A stretch of DNA of 5,006 nt from Bacteroidales bacterium UBA4353 (GTDB lineage Bacteria; Bacteroidota; Bacteroidia; Bacteroidales; Paludibacteraceae): the NCBI GenBank assembly GCA_002394025.1, contig DGSV01000105.1, positions 1 through 5,006 on the forward strand, read 5' to 3'. Below, one piece after another: positions 1-5,006 of the stretch (positions are counted from its first letter, which is position 1; each line of letters starts with the position of its first letter). The notes under the pieces were generated by a model. The model saw only the letters and a list, made by a program, of their open reading frames with translations, did no database searches and was not told the DNA's origin. The translations under genes and the position numbers were made by a program.

Positions 1-991
1 TGGCATAGATATTCGGGAAGTGGTGTTTTGTCTCTTCGGGGTCCTTATGCGTAACATCAAGGCATACGTGATCCAAAGCATGGATTTTCATCTCATTGTC
101 AATAGCTCTGGCCACTATGTCACGCGGAGCCAGCGAGAGACGTTCGTCATACTTTTGCATGAATTCCTCACCCGATGGCAAACGCAGTATTCCTCCGTAG
201 CCACGCATGGCCTCGGTGATGAGGTATGCCGGATGCGTCTCGGCGGGATTATAGAGTGCCGTGGGGTGGAACTGCACGAATTCCATGTCTTGTATCTTAC
301 CCTTGGCGCGGTGAACCATGGCTATGCCATCACCGGTAGCGATATTGGGATTAGTGGTGGTGAGGTACACGGCTCCCGTGCCGCCCGTTGCCATCAAAGT
401 AACCTTGGAAAGATAGGTGTCAATCTTCTGCGTGTCGGGATTCAGGATATAGGCTCCGTAACATTCAAGGTCAGGAGTGCGGTGCGTGACGCGCACTCCA
501 AGATGGTGCTGAGTAATAATTTCTACGGCGAAATGATTCTCGAAGATGTCTATGTTAGGATGTTGGCGCACAGCAGCCATAAGCCCGCGCTGTATCTCGG
601 CGCCCGTGTCATCGGCATGGTGCAGGATACGGAACTCGCTATGCCCGCCTTCGCGATGCAGGTCAAAAGTGCCGTCAGCCTTGCGATCAAAATTCACGCC
701 CCACTCCACAAGCTGACGTATCTGAGCCGGAGCCTCGGTAACGACCTTGCGGACTGCTTCAGGGTCCGAGATATAGTCGCCGGCTATCATGGTGTCGCTG
801 ATATGTTTCTCAAAATCATCAACTTCGAGGTTGGTAACCGATGCCACACCGCCTTGAGCGAATTTGGTATTGGCCTCGTCAAGAGTGGTCTTACAAACAA
901 GGGCCACTTTACCTCTATGCGCCACTTTAAGAGCATAACTCATACCGGCTATTCCGGCACCTATAACAAGAAAATCATAATGATAAGTCAT
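1..991 (-). CDS. nadB: L-aspartate oxidase NadB, N-terminal 330 residues (3' end beyond the left edge)
   Basis: NadB is a cytoplasmic FAD enzyme that oxidises L-aspartate to iminoaspartate, the first step of de novo NAD synthesis; NadA then makes quinolinate. I translated the minus strand from the ATG at 991-989. The frame stays open to the window edge. The protein begins with a Rossmann dinucleotide motif GAGIAG (residues 11-16). It continues with the flavin-site NTKFAQGG (41-48), the substrate-site HREGGHS (112-118), a second FAD strand ATGGTGAVY (201-209), FHPTAL (241-246), and APRDIVARAI (288-297), whose Arg290 matches the catalytic arginine of the family. The stretch FAQGGVAS, the REGGHS loop and LAPRDIVARAI favour NadB over the related fumarate reductase/succinate dehydrogenase flavoprotein. 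The family is usually about 520-540 residues, so roughly 60% is visible. The start is supported by the FAD motif lying 10 residues in and by the A/T-rich leader. It is transcribed away from nqrA. No frameshift or missing motif is seen. Confidence 0.95.
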   Translation of the reverse strand, partial: MTYHYDFLVIGAGIAGMSYALKVAHRGKVALVCKTTLDEANTKFAQGGVASVTNLEVDDFEKHISDTMIAGDYISDPEAVRKVVTEAPAQIRQLVEWGVNFDRKADGTFDLHREGGHSEFRILHHADDTGAEIQRGLMAAVRQHPNIDIFENHFAVEIITQHHLGVRVTHRTPDLECYGAYILNPDTQKIDTYLSKVTLMATGGTGAVYLTTTNPNIATGDGIAMVHRAKGKIQDMEFVQFHPTALYNPAETHPAYLITEAMRGYGGILRLPSGEEFMQKYDERLSLAPRDIVARAIDNEMKIHALDHVCLDVTHKDPEETKHHFPNIYA

Positions 992-1076
992 GATAGTATT
1001 CTGATAATTAATTATTTAATGATTTAACTTTTTTACAATTCACTATTTCTGTCCTCTCTCTGCTGTCACTAATCCA

Positions 1077-1084
1077 CAAAGTTA
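1077..1084 (-). promoter_or_regulatory. Probable nadB promoter -7 box (TAACTTTG on the minus strand)
   Basis: CAAAGTTA on the plus strand reads TAACTTTG on the minus strand, an exact fit to the Bacteroidota -7 consensus TAnnTTTG. It lies 85 bases upstream of the nadB ATG. At the expected 19-21 base spacing the -33 element is poor: the minus strand reads AATG around 1107-1104 instead of TTTG. The call therefore rests on the -7 box and its position. If it is used, the nadB transcript would start near 1070 with a leader of about 80 bases. Confidence 0.55.
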
Positions 1085-1186
1085 CGAAAAAAAATGATAA
1101 AGACATTAAAATAGTAGTGCTGATGTTAACAGAAACGCTTTACAGCGCCATTTGCGGAAAAAAATCCTTAATTAGCGGCATAAGTC

Positions 1187-1217
1187 TTTGTCGTATGGGA
1201 TAAAATTGCTAACTTTG
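1187..1217 (+). promoter_or_regulatory. Bacteroidota-type promoter of the nqr operon
   Basis: A TTTG at 1187-1190 (-33) is followed, after exactly 19 bases, by TAACTTTG at 1210-1217 (-7). Both boxes match the primary sigma-factor consensus described for Bacteroides (TTTG, 19-21 base spacer, TAnnTTTG). Transcription would begin roughly at 1223-1226, leaving a leader of about 60 bases before nqrA. It is the only full two-box match I found in the gap, and it points at the operon. The start site itself is inferred. Confidence 0.85.
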
Positions 1218-1232
1218 CAAGATATTAAGCAC

Positions 1233-1248
1233 ACGAGTGAACACTCGT
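1233..1248 (+). promoter_or_regulatory. Perfect inverted repeat in the nqr leader (operator or RNA hairpin candidate)
   Basis: ACGAGTG (1233-1239) and CACTCGT (1242-1248) are exact reverse complements separated by AA. In RNA this would fold as a 6-bp stem with a GAAC tetraloop, followed by UUUUGUU (counting the last stem U). In DNA it is a 16-bp palindrome. It starts 15 bases after the -7 box, so it covers about +8 to +25 of the predicted transcript. That position suits a repressor operator or a leader hairpin. No regulator can be named from the sequence. The symmetry is seen directly; the role is inferred. Confidence 0.5.
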
Positions 1249-1284
1249 TTTGTTGAAAATTTGAAATAACAGCAATATAATTTT

Positions 1285-2631
1285 ATGTCAAACAAGATTT
1301 CCCTCAAGCGCGGTCTGGACATATCCATTTCCGGCTGCGCGAGTCAGAAAGTGGTTGATGTGGCTCTGGGTAGCGAATTTTCGGTCCTACCGGCTCATTA
1401 CCACGGACTCACCCCAAAGGTTGTGGTGCATGAGGGCGACATCGTCAAAGCCGGTGATGCTTTGTTTCACGACAAGAAGTTCGAGTCGCTGAACGTGGTA
1501 TCGCCCGTGAGCGGTGTTGTCAAAGCCGTAGTGCGTGGCGAGCGCCGTAAGGTTCTCAGTATCAACATCACAGCTGATGTTCAGCAAGATTACAAGACTT
1601 TTGACACAGCACTTGATGTCAAAACTCTTTTGCTTCAAAGTGGTCTATGGTCGCTGCTGCGTCAACGTCCCTATGATGTTATTGCCGACCCCTGCAAGGA
1701 CATCCGCGATGTTTTCGTATCGGCATTTGACAGCGCGCCTCTCGCGCCCGACTACAACTTTACACTACAAGGTCAACAGAAAGAACTACAGGCAGGTTTT
1801 GACGCGCTCGCCAAACTGACCGGCAAGAAGGTACACCTCTCCGTCAGCGCACGTCATGAGCAAAGCACGTTCAACAACATGAACAATGTTGAGTATCACA
1901 CCTTCGACGGTCCCCACCCCGCAGGCAATGTCAGCGTACAAATCAACCACATAGCCCCCGTGAACAAGGGCGAAACGGTGGTTGTCGTCAACATCGCCGA
2001 TGTGGCTCTCATCGGGCGACTAATGCTCACCGGAAAGGTGGATATGCACCGCGTGATAGCCCTAACAGGTCCTGAAGTAAAAAATCCACAATACTATAAT
2101 TATATTTCAGGCGCCGCACTTGATAATATCGTCAAGGACAATGTCAGCACCGATAAGCCACTACGCTGCATCGCCGGCAACGTATTGAGCGGTCAGAAGT
2201 TGGATCAGGGTGAGACACTATCGCCTTTCGCCTACCAGATTTCGGTCATCGACGATGGTAGCGAGACGCACGAGATATTGGGCTGGGCTATGCCTCGTAT
2301 CCATAAATTCTCGACAACACGTCTCTTCCTCGCGCCACTGACAAACTTTATCAGCAAAACTTTCCATTACGATTGGGACGCTCGCATGCTGGGCGGCAGA
2401 CGTGCCATTATCATGTCCGGCGAATACGACAAGATGCTACCCATGGACATCTATGCCGAATATCTTATTAAAGCCATGATAGCCGGCAATATCGACAAGA
2501 TGGAAGCCCTTGGTGCCTACGAAGTGGCGCCCGAAGACTTCGCACTGGCGGAATTCGCATGCACATCCAAGATGCCTCTGCAAGCCATCGTACGTCAGGC
2601 GCTGGACAATATGCGTAAAGAACTTGAATAA
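1285..2631 (+). CDS. nqrA: Na+-translocating NADH:quinone reductase subunit A
   Basis: NqrA is the large cytoplasmic peripheral subunit of Na+-NQR. It has no covalent flavin and packs against NqrB and NqrC on the inner side of the membrane; quinone binding has been linked to it. The 448-residue product matches the usual length of about 446-450. The N-terminus contains KRGLDISISG (8-17). A barrel-sandwich (lipoyl-like) fold follows, with HEGDIVKAGDALFHDKK (49-65) and the turn SPVSGVVKAVVRG (73-85). The central part has the family signature GPHPAG (209-214), then GRLMLTGK and ALTGPEVKNP, typical of the SLBB-containing middle. The C-terminus has GEYDKMLPMDI, MEALGAYE and the motif with Cys426 (ACTSK, where many homologues read CPGK). 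No membrane segment is seen, as expected. The start gives the family N-terminus directly. It is the first gene of the operon, driven by the promoter at 1187-1217. Confidence 0.97.
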   Translation: MSNKISLKRGLDISISGCASQKVVDVALGSEFSVLPAHYHGLTPKVVVHEGDIVKAGDALFHDKKFESLNVVSPVSGVVKAVVRGERRKVLSINITADVQQDYKTFDTALDVKTLLLQSGLWSLLRQRPYDVIADPCKDIRDVFVSAFDSAPLAPDYNFTLQGQQKELQAGFDALAKLTGKKVHLSVSARHEQSTFNNMNNVEYHTFDGPHPAGNVSVQINHIAPVNKGETVVVVNIADVALIGRLMLTGKVDMHRVIALTGPEVKNPQYYNYISGAALDNIVKDNVSTDKPLRCIAGNVLSGQKLDQGETLSPFAYQISVIDDGSETHEILGWAMPRIHKFSTTRLFLAPLTNFISKTFHYDWDARMLGGRRAIIMSGEYDKMLPMDIYAEYLIKAMIAGNIDKMEALGAYEVAPEDFALAEFACTSKMPLQAIVRQALDNMRKELE

Positions 2632-2637
2632 ATAAAC

Positions 2638-3849
2638 ATGAGTGTTATGAAAATACATGAAATAGTAGAAAAAATAGAGCCCTCATTCAACGAAGGAGGC
2701 AAACTCCATGCCTTCCATTCGCTCTTCGACGGCTTCAAGACGTTCCTGCTGGTGCCCAATACCACCGCTAAAAAGTTAGGAGCGCAAATTCATGACGCCA
2801 CAGACTCGAAACGCACCATGATAATGGTGGTGCTCGCCCTGGTGCCGGCTATGCTCTTCGGCATGTATAACGTGGGTTATCAGCACTTCCTTGCCACAGG
2901 TCAGCAAGCAGGTTTCTGGGAGACATTCGCATTCGGACTGCTAGCCGTGCTGCCGCTAATCATTGTGAGCTATGTAGTAGGTCTGGGCATAGAATTCACT
3001 GTGGCACAATGGAAACACGAGGAAATACAAGAAGGCTTTCTCGTTACGGGATTCATCATTCCCCTGATAGTACCTATCGACACACCGCTATGGATGGTGG
3101 CTGTGGCTACGGCATTTGCAGTGATATTCGCCAAAGAAGTTTTCGGCGGCACAGGCTATAACATATTCAACGTGGCGCTAATCACCCGTGCTTTCCTATT
3201 CTTCGCCTACCCCACCAAGATGTCCGGCGATCAGGTATTTGTCCGCACCGACGGCACATGGGGTTGGAACGGCGGAATGCCGACTGTTGACGCCTATTCG
3301 GGAGCCACACCTCTCGGACAGGTGGGCACAGCACAAAGCGCCGACATTACGCTTCATAATATCGTGGGCTCGGATATGTCGCTCATTGATGCCCTTAACG
3401 GACTCTACCCCGGCTCAGTAGGCGAGACATGCGTATGGGCTATAGCACTCGGAGCATGCCTGCTGCTGATAACGGGCGTTGCAAGCTGGAAAACAATGTG
3501 CAGTGTATTCGTAGGAGGCGCTGTCACGGCACTGCTCTTTAACCACTTCGGACCTGACACGGCTGCGGCGCACCTGCCATGGTATATGCACCTCACGCTC
3601 GGCGGATTCTGCTTTGGAGCGGTATTTATGGCTACTGACCCCGTGACTTCGGCACGCACAGAAACAGGTAAATACATCTACGGACTGCTCATAGGCATGA
3701 TGGCTATCGTGATACGCGTTCTTAACCCCGGATACCCCGAGGGAATGATGCTCGCCATACTGCTCATGAATGCCTTCGCACCGCTCATCGACTACTGCGT
3801 GGTGCAACGCAACATCAGCCGCAGACAACAACGTTTAACAACTAAATAA
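2638..3849 (+). CDS. nqrB: Na+-translocating NADH:quinone reductase subunit B
   Basis: NqrB is the main membrane subunit. It carries a covalently bound FMN and is thought to take part in Na+ translocation and quinone reduction; it is homologous to RnfD. The FMN attachment motif SGAT is intact at residues 221-224 (AYSGATPLG), so Thr224 is the predicted phosphoester-linked residue. Other family marks are VPNTT (40-44), IHDATDSKR (51-59), EGFLVTGFIIPLIVP (132-146), KEVFGGTG (166-173), RAFLFFAYP (184-192) and MATDPVTSA (331-339). Hydrophobic stretches at about 60-83, 93-119, 133-149, 151-168, 264-283, 286-302, 317-333, 346-363 and 368-389 fit a multi-pass protein (family about 10 helices). Its 403 residues are in the normal range of about 380-415. 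It begins 6 bases after nqrA. A second in-frame ATG at 2647 (Met4, MKIHEIV) is an equally possible start, and may be the true one. Confidence 0.96.
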   Translation: MSVMKIHEIVEKIEPSFNEGGKLHAFHSLFDGFKTFLLVPNTTAKKLGAQIHDATDSKRTMIMVVLALVPAMLFGMYNVGYQHFLATGQQAGFWETFAFGLLAVLPLIIVSYVVGLGIEFTVAQWKHEEIQEGFLVTGFIIPLIVPIDTPLWMVAVATAFAVIFAKEVFGGTGYNIFNVALITRAFLFFAYPTKMSGDQVFVRTDGTWGWNGGMPTVDAYSGATPLGQVGTAQSADITLHNIVGSDMSLIDALNGLYPGSVGETCVWAIALGACLLLITGVASWKTMCSVFVGGAVTALLFNHFGPDTAAAHLPWYMHLTLGGFCFGAVFMATDPVTSARTETGKYIYGLLIGMMAIVIRVLNPGYPEGMMLAILLMNAFAPLIDYCVVQRNISRRQQRLTTK

Positions 3850-3860
3850 CAACCAACACT

Positions 3861-4649
3861 ATGGAACAAAAACAATTGAACACTAACAGCAATGTGTACA
3901 CCATAGTGTATGCCATTGTGATGGTCGTCATCGTCGCTCTGCTCTTGGCATTCACCTCGGGTTCCCTGAAAAGTCGCCAAGACGCCAATGTAGCGCTCGA
4001 TAAGCAGAAACAAATACTCAGCGCTCTCAACGTGGACCTCAAAGGTCAAGACGCCGCACAGCTCTACGACCAGATTGTTGAAGACGGCGTAATACTCAAC
4101 AGCAAAGGCGCCACACTCGTCACCGACAAAGACCAAGCCTTCCGCCTCGACATCAAGAAGCAGGCTGCCATGCCTCTCGAAGAACGCCAGTTACCGGTAT
4201 TTATCGCCAAGGTTGATAACACCACAAAATATGTATTCCCCGTGACAGGCGCGGGACTATGGGGAGGTATCTGGGGCTACATAGCTCTTGATGAAGACCT
4301 CAACACTATCTATGGCGCGTATTTCAACCACGAAAGCGAAACCCCGGGATTGGGAGCTGAAATCAAGAACCCTAAATTCCAACAGCAATTCGCGGGCAAG
4401 CACATCTTAAACGAGAACGGCGAGTTCGTCAGCGTAGCAATCACCAAAAATGGAGCTCCCGCAGAAGGTCAGGAACACATCGACGCCCTATCAGGTGCAA
4501 CGATAACATCAAAAGGTGTAGAAACTATGCTACTCAACAGCCTCGGACAGTACAAAGCTTTCCTGACACACAGCGTTCAAAATGCTGATGAGCAAGCAGA
4601 AGAGCCTATGATGGAATATATAGAAACAATAGAACAACCTAACCTTTAA
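3861..4649 (+). CDS. nqrC: Na+-translocating NADH:quinone reductase subunit C
   Basis: NqrC is anchored by one N-terminal helix (about residues 12-32, YTIVYAIV onward), with its flavin domain outside the cytoplasm. It relays electrons between NqrD/E and NqrB through a covalent FMN and is homologous to RnfG. The FMN-binding domain shows AGLWGGIWGY, the conserved loop HESETPGLGAEI (157-168), and the attachment motif SGAT at 211-214 (DALSGATITSKGV), so Thr214 is the predicted FMN site. The 262-residue length is close to that of the Vibrio protein. The last 27 residues (236-262), after the usual FMN-domain end near KAFL, form an acidic tail with seven Asp/Glu and no Lys/Arg. The ATG lies 11 bases after nqrB and gives the expected short cytoplasmic lead of about 11 residues before the helix. 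There is no clear Shine-Dalgarno sequence. Confidence 0.96.
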   Translation: MEQKQLNTNSNVYTIVYAIVMVVIVALLLAFTSGSLKSRQDANVALDKQKQILSALNVDLKGQDAAQLYDQIVEDGVILNSKGATLVTDKDQAFRLDIKKQAAMPLEERQLPVFIAKVDNTTKYVFPVTGAGLWGGIWGYIALDEDLNTIYGAYFNHESETPGLGAEIKNPKFQQQFAGKHILNENGEFVSVAITKNGAPAEGQEHIDALSGATITSKGVETMLLNSLGQYKAFLTHSVQNADEQAEEPMMEYIETIEQPNL

Positions 4650-4660
4650 TCACAGCGACT

Positions 4661-5006
4661 ATGAAATTATCAGATAAAACCAAAGAAGTACTATTAGGCC
4701 CATTGAGCCTCAATAACCCTGTCATAGTGCAGGTTCTTGGTATCTGCTCGGCATTGGCGGTAACGGCGCAACTCGAACCGGCAATAGTGATGGGTATCTC
4801 GGTGACCATCATCGTGGCGTTGAGCAACGTTGTAATATCATTGCTGCGCAACACAATACCTATGCGTATCCGTATCATCGTACAACTTGTTGTGGTGGCA
4901 GCCTTGGTGACAATCGTGAGCGAAATCCTCAAAGCTTTCGCATACGACGTAAGCGTACAACTATCAGTCTATATCGGACTTATCATCACCAACTGCATCC
5001 TCATGG
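4661..5006 (+). CDS. nqrD: Na+-translocating NADH:quinone reductase subunit D, N-terminal 115 residues (3' end beyond the right edge)
   Basis: NqrD and its paralogue NqrE are inverted-topology membrane subunits that together hold an Fe-S centre inside the membrane; NqrD is related to RnfE. I translated from the ATG at 4661, 11 bases after the nqrC stop. The reading begins MKLSDKTKEVLLGPLSLNNP, typical of the family, and stays open to the edge. Cys29 (LGICSALAVT) and Cys112 (ITNCILMG) lie at the positions I recall for the Fe-S ligands of Vibrio cholerae NqrD, so the cluster site looks intact. Hydrophobic segments cover about 21-36, 40-61, 70-90 and 98-115. The family is about 205-215 residues, so a little over half is present. 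The missing part should carry the remaining helices, with nqrE and nqrF following. Confidence 0.95.
   Translation, partial: MKLSDKTKEVLLGPLSLNNPVIVQVLGICSALAVTAQLEPAIVMGISVTIIVALSNVVISLLRNTIPMRIRIIVQLVVVAALVTIVSEILKAFAYDVSVQLSVYIGLIITNCILM

Larger units (their letters stand above)
992..1284. other. Divergent intergenic control region between nadB and nqrA
   Basis: This 293-base A/T-rich gap has no convincing gene on either strand. It holds the leader regions and promoters for nadB (leftward) and the nqr operon (rightward). Other visible features are an 8-base A run at 1087-1094, a 7-base A run at 1158-1164, an 8-bp perfect palindrome TGTTAACA at 1124-1131, and the inverted repeat at 1233-1248. 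No riboswitch fold that I recognise and no terminator are needed or seen, since both flanking genes point outward. Confidence 0.85.

Noticed and set aside
1..991. Fumarate reductase or succinate dehydrogenase flavoprotein as an alternative to NadB
   Set aside because: The N-terminal FAD motif is shared, but the REGGHS loop, FAQGGVAS and LAPRDIVARAIDNEMK pattern with a following LDVTHK are those of L-aspartate oxidase.
20..1027. A 335-codon plus-strand open frame opposite nadB
   Set aside because: Its translation resembles no protein I know. The minus strand of the same DNA encodes NadB with all its motifs, so this is an antisense shadow of a constrained gene. It also runs through the nadB start into the A/T-rich leader.
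1233..1254. Reading the leader hairpin plus T run as a true intrinsic terminator
   Set aside because: The stem is only 6-7 bp, the U run is four bases before a G, and it would stop the operon about 25 bases after its start. I keep it as an operator or hairpin candidate only.
3415..3831. A 138-codon minus-strand open frame inside nqrB
   Set aside because: It is rich in Cys, His and Ser, has no recognisable domain, and lies wholly opposite the conserved membrane half of NqrB. It is a shadow frame.
3792..4136. A 114-codon minus-strand open frame spanning the nqrB-nqrC junction
   Set aside because: It overlaps two clear genes on the opposite strand, has no promoter or known motif, and its composition is explained by the complement of nqrC.
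4639..4932. A 97-codon minus-strand open frame opposite nqrD
   Set aside because: It is Thr/Ile-rich because it is the complement of hydrophobic NqrD codons; NqrD with its two conserved cysteines is the real product.
1285..5006. An Rnf complex instead of Na+-NQR
   Set aside because: The first gene is NqrA, which has no Rnf counterpart in this order, and the A-B-C-D order with SGAT in both B and C and no RnfC or RnfB ferredoxin-type gene fits Nqr.

Overview
The window is the front part of a sodium-pumping NADH:quinone oxidoreductase (Na+-NQR) operon, with a divergently transcribed L-aspartate oxidase gene beside it. The proteins read like those of the Bacteroidota, most likely a gut Bacteroidales. 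This assignment rests on three things: a textbook Bacteroidota sigma-factor promoter (TTTG, 19-nt spacer, TAnnTTTG) ahead of nqrA; A/T-rich leaders without clear Shine-Dalgarno sequences in front of all genes; and the character of the Nqr subunits. The genus cannot be fixed from the sequence alone.

Layout: bases 1-991 hold the first 330 codons of nadB on the minus strand, running off the left edge. Bases 992-1284 are a 293-base A/T-rich divergent control region. It carries a strong nqr promoter (1187-1217), a probable nadB -7 box facing the other way (1077-1084), and a perfect 7-bp inverted repeat just downstream of the nqr promoter (1233-1248). Bases 1285-5006 hold nqrA, nqrB, nqrC and the first 115 codons of nqrD. 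All four are on the plus strand with gaps of only 6, 11 and 11 bases, so they form one transcription unit. nqrE and nqrF would be expected just past the right edge.

Function: Na+-NQR takes electrons from NADH (NqrF) and passes them through flavins in NqrC and NqrB and an Fe-S centre held by NqrD/NqrE to the quinone pool, exporting Na+. The covalent FMN threonine motifs (SGAT) are intact in both NqrB and NqrC, and the two NqrD cysteines expected to hold the membrane Fe-S centre are present at residues 29 and 112. NadB makes iminoaspartate for de novo NAD synthesis. It shares the control region with nqr but is a separate transcription unit.

Overall this is an ordinary core-metabolism region. 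I see no mobile element, CRISPR array, tRNA, rRNA or new system. The points worth a second look are regulatory (the inverted repeat and paired promoters) and minor protein details.
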